DNA from: Rhizobium sp. BK313
GTDB lineage: Bacteria; Pseudomonadota; Alphaproteobacteria; Rhizobiales; Rhizobiaceae
Assembly (NCBI RefSeq): GCF_014193655.1
Contig: NZ_JACHZQ010000001.1
Coordinates: forward strand, 2,108,001 to 2,172,000
Direction: 5' to 3'
Length of the DNA: 64,000 nt
Within the stretch, counting starts at the first letter, position 1; the number at the start of each line of letters is the position of its first letter. Under the pieces are notes generated by a model, which was given only the letters and a program-made list of their open reading frames with translations, was not told where the DNA came from and did not search any database. A program made the position numbers and the translations under genes. Shown here one piece after another: positions 48,730-57,357 of the stretch.

Positions 48730-49614
48730 TCAGTTCAAGAGACCGGCGTGGCGCATGGCGGCATCGATTGCCGCTTCCGTGCCCGGCTCCAGTGTCGAGA
48801 GCAGTGGCGAACGCACATTGCGACTCATGCGGCCGAGACGAGAAAGGCCGTACTTCGCTCCACAGAGGCCTGGTTCCAGGAAAATCGCCTTATGCAGCGG
48901 CATCAGGCGGTCCTGATAGTCCAGCGCCTTGGCATAGTCACCGGCAAGCGTCGCCGCCTGAAATTCGGCACAGAGACGCGGTGCGACATTGGCCGTCACT
49001 GAGATGCAGCCGACGCCGCCATGAGCATTGAAGCCAAGCGCCGTCGCGTCCTCGCCGGAGAGCTGGCGGAAGTCGCGGCCGCAGGTGATGCGCTGTTCGG
49101 AAACGCGCTCGATCTTGCCGGTCGCGTCCTTGACGCCAACGATATTGGCATGCGCCTTGGCAAGCGCGCCCATGGTCTCCGGCGTCATATCGACGACTGA
49201 GCGGCCGGGAATATTGTAGATATAAATCGGCAGCTTCACTGCTTCGGCGATGGCCGAAAAATGTGCGTAAAGCCCCTTCTGCGTCGGCTTGTTGTAGTAA
49301 GGCGTAACGACCAGAACCGCGTTGGCGCCGACCATCTCGGCATGCTGCGCAAGCTCGATCGCCTCGCGCGTATTATTGGAGCCGGCGCCGGCCATGACCG
49401 GAACGCGCTTGCCCGCCACTTCGATGCAGAGCTCGACAACCCGCTTGTGCTCATCATGCGACAGGGTCGGCGATTCACCCGTCGTGCCGACGGGAACGAG
49501 TCCACTGCTGCCCTCTTTGATCTGCCAATCAACGTGGGAAGCGAAGGAAGCTTCATCCACCTTGCCGGCGTCAGTGAAGGGCGTAACGAGTGCGGGAATG
49601 GACCCCTGGAACAT
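48730..49614 (-). CDS. dapA: 4-hydroxy-tetrahydrodipicolinate synthase
   Basis: 294 residues of the DapA TIM barrel. Schiff-base Lys162 is in GVKDATG, Tyr133 in YIYNIPGRS, and the substrate-loop motif GTTGESPTL lies near residue 43. It condenses pyruvate with aspartate semialdehyde in lysine and diaminopimelate synthesis, so it also supplies peptidoglycan. It is often feedback-inhibited by lysine. dapA-smpB adjacency is common in alphaproteobacteria. Confidence 0.96.
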   Translation of the reverse strand: MFQGSIPALVTPFTDAGKVDEASFASHVDWQIKEGSSGLVPVGTTGESPTLSHDEHKRVVELCIEVAGKRVPVMAGAGSNNTREAIELAQHAEMVGANAVLVVTPYYNKPTQKGLYAHFSAIAEAVKLPIYIYNIPGRSVVDMTPETMGALAKAHANIVGVKDATGKIERVSEQRITCGRDFRQLSGEDATALGFNAHGGVGCISVTANVAPRLCAEFQAATLAGDYAKALDYQDRLMPLHKAIFLEPGLCGAKYGLSRLGRMSRNVRSPLLSTLEPGTEAAIDAAMRHAGLLN

Positions 49615-49832
49615 GCAAGTCTCCTCGCGGCGCCGCTTTCATGCTTCAGCCGCAATCCATGGTTATGAATCCGCGCACCATAGAGCGCCCACTTGACGGC
49701 GACAAGCACGCTTTCGATGGTACAGGGCAGTTTCCGATATCATAATTGATTGAAATTCGGGCCAACGCTAAGGTTTCGTTAATATAAGTTTCGGCAAATG
49801 GAGGGGGCCTATTTTTTGTTGTGAGTAGCCGG

Positions 49833-51887
49833 ATGAAAAGACCTGTCATGATCTTGACCGCTATGGGCGTGGCGGTCGCGTGGAGTACTTTTGCCTCACA
49901 GCTTCCCGGCGAACAGACATCGGTCCCAGAGACAACCGATGTGGCGATGACTATGCCGGATCCGTTGAACACTGGATCGATTCCGCGCGGCTCTGCCATC
50001 GCGCCCGTAAGCGGCGACCTGAAGGCCGGCCTCGATGCACTCTCCAGCAAGAATCCGATGCAAGCGCTCGCCATCCGCAACAGCATGGGCCAGGGTACGC
50101 TCGACCGTCACATCTTGACCTGGGCGATCGCCACCTCGGGCCAACCCGGCGTTCCCTCCGGCGAAATTGCCGCGGCTGCACGCGAGCTCGCCGGTTGGCC
50201 GGGTCTTGCCAGCCTGCGCGGCAATTCCGAACGCGCGCTTTACACTGAAAATCCGCCGGCCGATCAGGTGCTCGCTGCCTTCGGCAATACGCAGCCGGAA
50301 ACCCCGGAAGGCGCGGTCGTCCTGTCTCGCGCGCTGGTTTCGCGCGGTGCGTCGGCGCAAGCTGCCAAGCTCATCCGCAAGATCTGGCGCAATGAAGGAC
50401 TCGATAAGACTTTCGAAGACAAGATCCTTGCCGAATTCTCCAGTCTGCTGTCGCCGGCTGATCACAAGGCGCGCATGGACTATCTGCTCTATCGCGGCCG
50501 CACCGCGCAGGCCAAGCGTTTCGGCGACCTCGGAAGGGCGCAATCGCTCTACAAGGCTTGGGCAGCTATCAACAATCGCTCGGCCAATGCTGGAGCTTTG
50601 CTTGCCAGTATGGATCCGCAATGGCGCAAGGACCCCGCCTATCTTTTCATGCGGATCGAGAACCTGCGCCGCCAGGATAAATATGATGATGCCGCCAATC
50701 TGCTGACGCAAATGCCGCGCGACCGCAGCGCGCTCGTCAATACCAGCCAATGGTGGGACGAGCAGCGCATCGTCAGCCGCGGCCTGGTGGATCAGGGTGA
50801 GTTCAAGGCCGCCTATCGCGTCGTCGATGCCAACGTCGCGGAGAACCCGCAGGATGTCGGAGAGGCGGAATTCCATGCCGGCTGGTATGCGCTGCGCGGG
50901 CTGCAGGACGGTGCGACGGCCGAGGCCCATTTCCGTAAGATTCTGCAGGTATCGAACGGTCCGATCTCGCTATCGCGGGCCTGGTACTGGCTCGGCCGCT
51001 CCGCTGAAGCTGGCGGTCCCGGTAAGGCGGCAGATTTCTACGTCAAGGCCGCCTCATATCCGAGTACGTTCTATGGCCAGCTCGCCGCCGAGAAACTTGG
51101 CCGGCGGACGCTGAACGTCGCCTACCCCTCGCCGACAACCGAAGACCGGCAGCGCTTCCAGTCCCGCGAAGCCGTGCAAGCCATCGCACGCCTCGAGGCA
51201 GCAGGTCATGGCTGGAGGGCTGACGCCCTCTATCGCGCATTGGCGAAACAATTGCAGAGCCCCGGCGAGATCGCCATGCTGGCGGCGCGGGCCGAACGCT
51301 CCGGAAATCATCAGCTTTCCCTTCAGGTCGGCAAGATCGCCTATGGCCGTGGTGTCGATGTTGCAGCACTCGCCTTCCCGATCGGCGTCATTCCGGACAA
51401 TGCCAATATCTCCGGCTCGGGCAAAGCGCTCGCCTATGCCATCGCCCGGCAGGAAAGCGCCTTCAACCCGGCAGCGGTTTCCTCCGCCAATGCGCGCGGC
51501 CTGCTGCAGCTTCTGCCGAAAACGGCCAAGGCAGTCGCCGGCCGTCATGGCATGGCTTATTCTGCGGACAAGCTGACACAGGACGCCGGCTACAACGCCA
51601 CATTGGGTGCCCACTATCTCGGCGAGCAGATCGACGCCTTCGGCGGCTCCTACATTCTGACCTTCATTGCCTACAATGCCGGCCCGAACAAGGTTCCGGA
51701 GTGGATCAGCCGCTACGGCGACCCGCGCGGCAAATCAATCGACGATGTCGTCGACTGGATCGAGCGCATCCCCTTCCCCGAAACGCGCAATTATGTCCAG
51801 CGCGTCATGGAAAATTATCAGGTCTACAAGGCCCGGCTCGGCCAGAAGACCGATATCGAGCACGATCTGATCTACGGACGCGGCTGA
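49833..51887 (+). CDS. Soluble lytic transglycosylase (SLT family)
   Basis: 684 residues. An N-terminal hydrophobic signal segment is followed by a long helical superhelix (U-domain-like, about 60-480), then the C-terminal SLT catalytic domain. The catalytic Glu is in IARQESAFNP; AFGGSYILTFIAYNAGP follows. It cleaves peptidoglycan with anhydro-muropeptide formation in the periplasm. The ATG at 49833 is chosen over a GTG at 49821. It is divergent from dapA, and an alpha/beta hydrolase follows. Confidence 0.92.
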   Translation: MKRPVMILTAMGVAVAWSTFASQLPGEQTSVPETTDVAMTMPDPLNTGSIPRGSAIAPVSGDLKAGLDALSSKNPMQALAIRNSMGQGTLDRHILTWAIATSGQPGVPSGEIAAAARELAGWPGLASLRGNSERALYTENPPADQVLAAFGNTQPETPEGAVVLSRALVSRGASAQAAKLIRKIWRNEGLDKTFEDKILAEFSSLLSPADHKARMDYLLYRGRTAQAKRFGDLGRAQSLYKAWAAINNRSANAGALLASMDPQWRKDPAYLFMRIENLRRQDKYDDAANLLTQMPRDRSALVNTSQWWDEQRIVSRGLVDQGEFKAAYRVVDANVAENPQDVGEAEFHAGWYALRGLQDGATAEAHFRKILQVSNGPISLSRAWYWLGRSAEAGGPGKAADFYVKAASYPSTFYGQLAAEKLGRRTLNVAYPSPTTEDRQRFQSREAVQAIARLEAAGHGWRADALYRALAKQLQSPGEIAMLAARAERSGNHQLSLQVGKIAYGRGVDVAALAFPIGVIPDNANISGSGKALAYAIARQESAFNPAAVSSANARGLLQLLPKTAKAVAGRHGMAYSADKLTQDAGYNATLGAHYLGEQIDAFGGSYILTFIAYNAGPNKVPEWISRYGDPRGKSIDDVVDWIERIPFPETRNYVQRVMENYQVYKARLGQKTDIEHDLIYGRG

Positions 51888-51970
51888 CCTCTGCGTCGGA
51901 AAGTGCGATTGTTCAAGCCGCTAAAATAGCGTTACATCCCTCGTACAATGCTATTCACGAGGGGTTATCC

Positions 51971-52864
51971 ATGAGCAGTGACGATGAAAGCGGCTTTATT
52001 GTCAGAACAATCTCGGCACCGGACGGGTTAAGGCTCTATGCACGCGATTACGGCCGCGCCGATTTGGCGACCTCGAGCTTGCCGCCGATCGTCTGTCTGC
52101 CGGGTCTGACGCGCAACTCGCGGGATTTTCATCAGTTAGCATTGCTTTTGTCGCGTGATTCGATCGTGCCGCGCAGGGTGATTGCGCTCGATGCCCGCGG
52201 ACGTGGCTTGTCGGCGTGGGACGACGACAAGAGCCACTATAACCTCGTGGTCGAGGCCCAGGACGTGCTCGCAACATGCGCGGCTCTGAATATCCCAAAG
52301 GCCATTTTCATCGGTACGTCGCGCGGCGGGCTCATCCTGCACGTGCTTGCCGCCAGCCAACCCGATATTCTGAAGGCAGTCATTCTCAACGACGTCGGCC
52401 CCGTTCTCGAAAAGGAAGGGCTTGGCGATATCCGCGACTATCTGAACCGCGACAGGAAACCAGCCGATTGGAATGACGCCATCGAAATTCTCCAGGAGAA
52501 TCACGGCCGCGCTTTCACGACACTTACGGGAGACGACTGGCGCGACATGGCGCGGGCGATCTATACTGTCGCCGATGGGAAAGTCGTAGCGGATTTCGAT
52601 CCCGCTATTGCCGCGCAGATGAAGTCGCTTGATCTTGAAGCGCCGCTCCCGGATCTCTGGCCACAGTTCGAGGCGTTTCAGAACATCCCGCTGATGGTGA
52701 TTCGCGGAGAGAACTCGAAACTCCTGACGACGGCTACGCTTAAAGAGATGGCAAGGCGCCATCCCGGCATGACGACAAAGATTGCCGGCGGGCAAGGACA
52801 CGCTCCGATTCTGCATCTTGGGGATGTTCCGACTGCAATCCAGGATTTCCTTGCGACGGTTTGA
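51971..52864 (+). CDS. Alpha/beta-fold hydrolase
   Basis: 297 residues. The nucleophile elbow is GTSRGG (Ser about residue 115), and a late GHAPILH holds the likely catalytic His. No substrate motif stands out; such proteins are often annotated as esterases or haloalkane dehalogenase-like. The ATG at 51971 is chosen; the longer frame runs through the SLT gene. It is convergent with the first porin, separated by the porin terminator. Confidence 0.88.
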   Translation: MSSDDESGFIVRTISAPDGLRLYARDYGRADLATSSLPPIVCLPGLTRNSRDFHQLALLLSRDSIVPRRVIALDARGRGLSAWDDDKSHYNLVVEAQDVLATCAALNIPKAIFIGTSRGGLILHVLAASQPDILKAVILNDVGPVLEKEGLGDIRDYLNRDRKPADWNDAIEILQENHGRAFTTLTGDDWRDMARAIYTVADGKVVADFDPAIAAQMKSLDLEAPLPDLWPQFEAFQNIPLMVIRGENSKLLTTATLKEMARRHPGMTTKIAGGQGHAPILHLGDVPTAIQDFLATV

Positions 52865-52890
52865 ATTCCACGCATCGCCAATAGCCGCAG

Positions 52891-52927
52891 TGCAAAAAAG
52901 AAAAGGCCCGGTTGGGAAAACCGGGCC
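52891..52927 (-). terminator. Terminator of porin 1
   Basis: A 9-bp stem (GGCCCGGTT 52905-52913 with AACCGGGCC 52919-52927) and T-rich tail on the minus strand (CCTTTTCTTTTTT). Strong and correctly placed 66 bases after the porin stop; its orientation suits the minus-strand porin. Confidence 0.85.
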
Positions 52928-52993
52928 AATCCTCTTCTGATCGGAGGTCAGATCAGAGTATGAACGACGTCAAATTCGGTTCTGCGAACCGAA

Positions 52994-54088
52994 TTAGAAG
53001 TTGCGCTGGAAGCGGAGGATACCAGCCCACTGATCCTGGTTGACAGAATCGAAGTTGGTGTAGGTAACTTCCGGCTCGACGAGCAGGTTCTTGACCGGGT
53101 TGTAACGAACGTTGGCGGTAACTTCCAAGATCTTCGAGTCGGTGTAGGCAACCTGAGCGTTCGCCTGCAGCTTGTCGTTGATCGGAACGGTGAAGCCACC
53201 CCAAACTGCCCAGTCGCCCCAGCCGCAGAGATCGCCACGGTCAGCCGGGCAAGCAGATGCGTTCAGGTTGGTACCAGCGTACTGGTTCAGCTTCTTGCCG
53301 TCGGTGTTCCAGCCGCCCATCAAGAAGGCCTTGAAGACGCCGAAGTCGGCATCGACGCGAGCCTTGATAGCGCCTTCTTCAACGATGGAGTCATAACCGC
53401 CGACAACCTTGAAGGCCCATGCGCCAGCCTTGTAGCCAGCACCGGCAACAACGTTCGGAGCATAGTGGTCAGCCTTGGACTGAACCCATGCGCCGCCGAA
53501 GGTCGTCGAATCAGAACCAGAGTTGCTGTCTTCGAGCGAGACGATAGCCGTGAAGCCGTTGCCGGCGTCGTAGCTATAGGTCAACTGGTTGAGTTCGTAC
53601 GGGCCGTCATAGATCACGTCGTCGTTGATGACGTTGCCGGCGTAACCCATGTACAGGTTGTACTGCGAGTCCTGCTTACCGACCAGGAAACCGCCGAGGC
53701 TGATGTTAGCCCAGAGCAGCTTGGTGGTGGTGGCGCCGCCGTCGTTCCAGTCGAAACGGTAAACGGTGTCGGTCTTCAGCGGACCGTATTCCGTGTCGGA
53801 AGCCGTATCGATGCTGAGCTGAGCGCGGGTATGCCAGTAGGTGCCGCGGTTACCGGTCGGGCCCGGATTGTAGGCGTTGTACCAGCCGCCTTCCGTACGG
53901 ACCATGCCGCCAACCTTGAGGCAGGTATCGGTGCCCGGGATGAAGAAGTAGCCAGCGCCGTATGCGTCGCAGATGCGAACGTATTCGAGCGGCTCCGGCT
54001 CAGCTGCGACGATGGCGTCAGCTGCATGAGCACCGGAAACTGCTGCCAGCGCAGCAGCGGAGCCGAGAAGAAGGCTCTTGATGTTCAT
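52994..54088 (-). CDS. Outer-membrane porin, copy 1 (RopA/Omp-like)
   Basis: 364 residues. A cleavable signal peptide (MNIKSLLLGSAAALAAVSGA then AHA) is followed by a porin barrel with VRICDAYGAGYFFIPGT near the start and a C-terminal strand ending in Phe (ILRFQRNF), the outer-membrane insertion signal. Its paralogue lies 459 bases upstream, with the first 28 residues nearly identical. It forms trimeric pores. Rhizobial porins of this type are called RopA/OmpIIIA, by family knowledge. Confidence 0.93.
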   Translation of the reverse strand: MNIKSLLLGSAAALAAVSGAHAADAIVAAEPEPLEYVRICDAYGAGYFFIPGTDTCLKVGGMVRTEGGWYNAYNPGPTGNRGTYWHTRAQLSIDTASDTEYGPLKTDTVYRFDWNDGGATTTKLLWANISLGGFLVGKQDSQYNLYMGYAGNVINDDVIYDGPYELNQLTYSYDAGNGFTAIVSLEDSNSGSDSTTFGGAWVQSKADHYAPNVVAGAGYKAGAWAFKVVGGYDSIVEEGAIKARVDADFGVFKAFLMGGWNTDGKKLNQYAGTNLNASACPADRGDLCGWGDWAVWGGFTVPINDKLQANAQVAYTDSKILEVTANVRYNPVKNLLVEPEVTYTNFDSVNQDQWAGILRFQRNF

Positions 54089-54475
54089 AATAACTCCAGT
54101 TCTAATATCAATTAGGTATGAGTTTTCGCGCCGAAAAACGACGTGCCCTACCCCACCATGTGTTCAAAGTTGACCCCTGATCTGGGAGAACCAAGACGAT
54201 AAGCCTTGCTTCCGATTTGCGAACCTACAGATCGAATTTTTCAGAGCAATATCAGAGACAAACTATAATCATATGTGACGCTTGTTTCGAATATCGCGTT
54301 GCACAAAAATCACGTCGTAAATTTGTCACATGGTTGGCATGTTCAATATTGAACTATACTTGGCATTACTTTCGAAAATACTCAAGTTATACTTAATTAG
54401 AAAATTCTAATTCAAAATAAGAGGACATCATTTTTTCAGTACTCGAAGCAGACGAGATCGATTGCCCTGAATACA
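54089..54475. promoter_or_regulatory. Long AT-rich leader/promoter region of porin 1
   Basis: This interval is AT-rich and without genes. It holds GTTCAATATTGAAC, a perfect 14-bp palindrome (54341-54354), and AATTAGAA-AA-TTCTAATT (54395-54412). Both fit dimeric regulator sites upstream of a highly expressed porin. The leader RNA could also carry sRNA targets, as porin mRNAs often do; that is inference. Confidence 0.5.
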
Positions 54476-54503
54476 AAAAGCCCGGCTCTAAAGCCGGGCT
54501 TTT
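54476..54503 (-). terminator. Terminator of porin 2
   Basis: Palindrome AAAAGCCCGGCT (54476-54487) with AGCCGGGCTTTT (54492-54503), a 12-bp perfect stem with a 4-base loop, and A/T runs on both sides (five As at 54475-54479). Placed 44 bases after the porin 2 stop. Confidence 0.88.
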
Positions 54504-54547
54504 CGTCACTAACGTGACAATCAGATTTTGACTAAGGTCAAATCAGA

Positions 54548-55663
54548 TTAGAAGTTGCGCTCGAAGCGGAGGATACCAGCCCACTCGTCCTGGCCGATCG
54601 AATCCCAGTTGGTGTAGGAGATTTCCGGCTCGATGAGGAGGTTCTTAACCGGGCTCCACTTGACGTTCGTCGTAGCGGCGAAGATCTTCGAGTCGGTGTA
54701 AGCAAGCTGCAGGTTCCACTTCAGCTTGTCGTTGATCGGAACGCCAACGCCACCCCAAAGTGCCCAGTCACCCCAACCGCAATCGGCGCCATGAATGGTG
54801 CCGTCCGATGACGTGCAAGCCGACACGTCCAGGTTCGAGCCGGCATACTGGTTCAGCTTGTCGCCGTCCGTGTTCCAGCCGCCCATCAAGAAGGCCGAGA
54901 AAACGCCGAAGTCAGCGTCGAGACGAGCCTTGATGGCGCCCTCTTCGACGATGGAGTCATAACCACCGACGACCTTGATGGACCAAGCGCCAGCCTTGTA
55001 GCCAGCACCGGCAACGACGTTCGGAGCATAGTGGTCACCCTTGGACTGATCCCAAGCACCGCCATAGGTGGAAACGTCGGTAGCAGAATTGGAATCTTCC
55101 ACCGAGATCACCGCCGTGAAGCCGTTGCCGGCGTCGTAGTTGTAGGTGATCTGGTTGAGTTCGTACGGACCGTCATAGACCACGTCGTCGTTGATGACGT
55201 CGCCGGCGTAACCAACGAACTGGTTGTACCAGGAGTCCTGCTTACCGACGCTAAAGCCGCCGAGGCTGATGTACGCCCACAGAAGGTTCGTGCTCGTGGA
55301 GCCGCCTTCCTGCCAATCCCAACGAAGGATGGTGTTCGTCTTCAGCGGACCGTATTCGGTGTCGGTCGCGGTTTCGAGCTTCAACTCAGCACGGGTGTGC
55401 CACAGCGTGCCGAAGTCCCAGTTACCAGCCCCGCCATGATTGCCATAAGCGTCGCCCCACTGGCCTTCCGTACGCACCTTGCCGCCGATCTTAAGGCAGG
55501 TTTCGGTACCCGGAATGAAGAAGTAGCCTGCACCGTATGCGTCGCAGATGCGAACGTATTCGAGCGGCTCCGGCTCAGCGGCAACAACAGCGTCAGCCGC
55601 GTGAGCACCGGAAACTGCTGCAAGGGCAGCAGCGGAGCCGAGAAGAAGGCTCTTGATGTTCAT
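54548..55663 (-). CDS. Outer-membrane porin, copy 2 (RopA/Omp-like)
   Basis: 371 residues, same build as copy 1. The signal peptide is almost identical, and the conserved VRICDAYGAGYFFIPGT and C-terminal ILRFERNF are shared. Loops differ, for example an extra Cys pair near SACTSSDGTIHGADCG. Tandem porins with different loops suit antigenic or permeability variation. A long intergenic stretch precedes it. Confidence 0.93.
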   Translation of the reverse strand: MNIKSLLLGSAAALAAVSGAHAADAVVAAEPEPLEYVRICDAYGAGYFFIPGTETCLKIGGKVRTEGQWGDAYGNHGGAGNWDFGTLWHTRAELKLETATDTEYGPLKTNTILRWDWQEGGSTSTNLLWAYISLGGFSVGKQDSWYNQFVGYAGDVINDDVVYDGPYELNQITYNYDAGNGFTAVISVEDSNSATDVSTYGGAWDQSKGDHYAPNVVAGAGYKAGAWSIKVVGGYDSIVEEGAIKARLDADFGVFSAFLMGGWNTDGDKLNQYAGSNLDVSACTSSDGTIHGADCGWGDWALWGGVGVPINDKLKWNLQLAYTDSKIFAATTNVKWSPVKNLLIEPEISYTNWDSIGQDEWAGILRFERNF

Positions 55664-56289
55664 TATTGACCTCCAGTCAAAGTTTCAATCGAGAATGAGA
55701 ACTACCCGAAGGTATTCCCTGCCCCATCCTCGTGTTTCAAGAAGTGGACGATCAATCGCCCTCGCTTCCGAGATTGAAAATACAAGACGCGAACTGTCAC
55801 GCAATCTACATCTTATCGGAAAGGGTGATTTGCATGAGCCTTCCGCAATCCCTGTTGCCGAAAGGACACAAGTCCGCGATACGGACGCCGCATTTGTTTA
55901 TATCTTGTTAAGAAAGCCGTTACGATACCAGCACTTACAAGCCGGTTTTACATGATAACGTGGAGATGAGGCCAGCCGTCGCCATGGCCGATCCTGGGCA
56001 AATTCATGGGTTCCGTCACGTCATGTTCGCCATTTCCGACATTTGCCGACACAACCATCAACAGTGCGGAGCAAGCAAATCCACTCTGAGCGCCTCGGGA
56101 CGCCATCGTTAGCCGGCGATTCTACGGCAGCCGATTCGATGGAGAACAGTAATCGCCCACCATCCGCCGGAAAGATTGCAGCGGGATGACAAAAGGAGAA
56201 TCGACAACGCCCAGGGTAGAGAAATCATGGTGATATCAACGGCGAAGGAAAAATAGTCGTCCTGGGATGCACGGTGGCTTGAAGCAGGA
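55664..56289. other. Long intergenic region between porin 2 and tRNA-Ser
   Basis: 626 bases without a supported gene. Open frames here are short and lack ribosome sites. It must contain the porin 2 promoter; no clear box was recognised. Confidence 0.55.
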
Positions 56290-56380
56290 TGGCGGAGAAG
56301 ATGGGATTCGAACCCACGATACGCTTTTGACGTATACTCCCTTAGCAGGGGAGCGCCTTCGACCACTCGGCCACCTCTCC
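56290..56380 (-). tRNA. tRNA-Ser (anticodon GCU)
   Basis: A 91-base class II tRNA including an encoded 3' CCA. The acceptor stem GGAGAGG pairs with CTTCTCC (one G-U pair). The anticodon stem-loop CTCCCCTGCTAAGGGAG has anticodon GCT, reading AGC/AGU serine codons. A long variable arm and the TTCGAAT T-loop are visible. The 3' end faces lower coordinates; the accessory DNA lies on the 5' side, so an attachment at the usual 3' end is not obvious here. Confidence 0.95.
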
Positions 56381-56419
56381 GGTGCGGCCTAACTATGGTG
56401 ATGCGCTTAGGATTGCAAG

Positions 56420-56446
56420 GGTTTTTTGGCGCAAATCCAAAAAACC
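56420..56446. repeat. Perfect inverted repeat upstream of tRNA-Ser
   Basis: GGTTTTTTGG (56420-56429) with CCAAAAAACC (56437-56446), a perfect 10-bp palindrome with a 7-base spacer. Lies 40 bases upstream of the tRNA on its strand. It could be an operator or part of an old attachment region. Confidence 0.5.
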
Positions 56447-56505
56447 TGTCTTTAGATATATTGCAGGTTCATGCGGGTAAAAACGGAACGATTCAGGTAC
56501 GCGTT

Positions 56506-56531
56506 GGCACAAACGGCACAAATTTGGCACA
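56506..56531. repeat. Three GGCACA direct repeats
   Basis: GGCACA recurs at 56506, 56515 and 56526, spaced 9 and 11 bases, in a short tract ahead of the first small gene. Spacing near one helical turn suggests adjacent protein-binding half sites. It is not a match to the sigma-54 -24/-12 pattern. Confidence 0.45.
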
Positions 56532-56573
56532 CAGAGTTCGCGAGTCGTTCACCTAGGACTAGAGGAGAGTGGA

Positions 56574-56753
56574 ATGTCTAAAATCAAACGCCTCATTTGC
56601 CAGATGGCGGGGCACAAATTCACCTGGAAAACAAAACTGGATAGGGATGGATTCCGCTGCGCTCGCTGCAATCGTCTCGTGCGGTCTCAGACCGGCAAGG
56701 AAGCCAAAATCAGGAACGCCCGATGCGCCGCTTTGAATACTACGGCACAATAG
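56574..56753 (+). CDS. Small zinc-ribbon-like protein (59 residues)
   Basis: This short gene starts at an ATG with a strong ribosome site (AGAGGAGAGTGGA). The product contains LICQMAGHKF and a CxxC knuckle in FRCARCNRLVR, suggesting a small zinc-binding protein as often found in phage DNA. It overlaps the 34-residue gene. No close family is recognised. It opens the accessory region. Confidence 0.65.
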   Translation: MSKIKRLICQMAGHKFTWKTKLDRDGFRCARCNRLVRSQTGKEAKIRNARCAALNTTAQ

Positions 56754-56827
56754 GACTTATCGGCCTTATATGTGGGTTGGCGTACTTGGCAGGGAAAGGG
56801 ATTTGGGCATGGCTTATGTACCAATGA
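56723..56827 (+). CDS. Tiny single-span membrane protein (34 residues)
   Basis: MRRFEYYGTIGLIGLICGLA then YLAGKGIWAWLMYQ. It starts at an ATG with AGGA seven bases upstream, inside the 3' end of the preceding gene in another frame. One membrane segment, positive N-terminus. The overlap makes it less certain; phage and island DNA often carries such mini-proteins. Confidence 0.45.
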   Translation: MRRFEYYGTIGLIGLICGLAYLAGKGIWAWLMYQ

Positions 56828-56902
56828 TCAACGTAAAATATCTTGGAAATGGCTCGGCAGATCTCGCGGGCCGCTTCAGATCACAATGAGAGGGGGTGTA
56901 CT

Positions 56903-57103
56903 ATGACCACAGACAATATGCCATACAGCCAATTTTCTAAGGCCGCACTGAGCGAACTTGATCAGATCCACGCCATGATATCAAAGGCGGTCGGCGAGCA
57001 GGACACCGACCGCGCGGTCAAGCTTGCCGTTGAATATGGCATGCTCCTGCAGCAATTGAGTGATCGTCGCCAAGCGGATATTGATCAAGCGCTAGGACAA
57101 TGA
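56903..57103 (+). CDS. Small helical protein, function unknown (66 residues)
   Basis: Begins MTTDNMPYSQFSKAAL after a GGGGG-rich ribosome site (GAGAGGGGGTGTACT). It is mostly helical and mildly acidic. Its stop overlaps the next start (ATGA), so the two are coupled. The open frame extends upstream to 56843 but the later ATG is better supported. No family recognised. Confidence 0.6.
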   Translation: MTTDNMPYSQFSKAALSELDQIHAMISKAVGEQDTDRAVKLAVEYGMLLQQLSDRRQADIDQALGQ

Positions 57104-57357
57104 TCCGCCAGAACAACAAATATTCATCGCCCTATCTGTCAGATTATCGAGGCGGCAAAATCATCGTCCGCTGCGAAAAATGCGGGATGAGCAAACAATA
57201 CGATGCGGATACCATGCTTGAGCGCGTAAAGGACAAGGCTATGCCGGATCTGCTCAACGACATAGCCCGCGCCGAAGGTTGCAAGCAGATAGACGACCAG
57301 TATTCGGACAAGTGTGGTTTGAGATTCGATCTCGAGGCAATGCGGAAGTCTCGCTAG
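57100..57357 (+). CDS. Zinc-ribbon-like small protein (85 residues)
   Basis: 85 residues with VRCEKCGMSKQYDADTML and later cysteines in EGCKQ and DKCGLRF, a likely zinc-ribbon. The start overlaps the preceding stop (ATGA). It is convergent with the DNA ligase gene and their stop codons overlap by four bases. Phage-type host-modifying or DNA-binding role is possible, not shown. Confidence 0.6.
   Translation: MIRQNNKYSSPYLSDYRGGKIIVRCEKCGMSKQYDADTMLERVKDKAMPDLLNDIARAEGCKQIDDQYSDKCGLRFDLEAMRKSR

Noticed and set aside
55653..55955. A 100-codon plus-strand frame over the porin 2 start region
   Set aside because: No ribosome site, runs antisense through the porin 2 leader, and composition is noncoding.
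56290..56380. tRNA-Ser as attachment site of the accessory region
   Set aside because: The tRNA 3' end faces the porin side, whereas the accessory genes are on its 5' side. No repeated 3' tRNA fragment was seen in the window.
56500..56535. Sigma-54 promoter suggested by TTGGCAC
   Set aside because: The -12 element TTGC(A/T) is missing at the correct spacing; direct repeats explain the pattern better.
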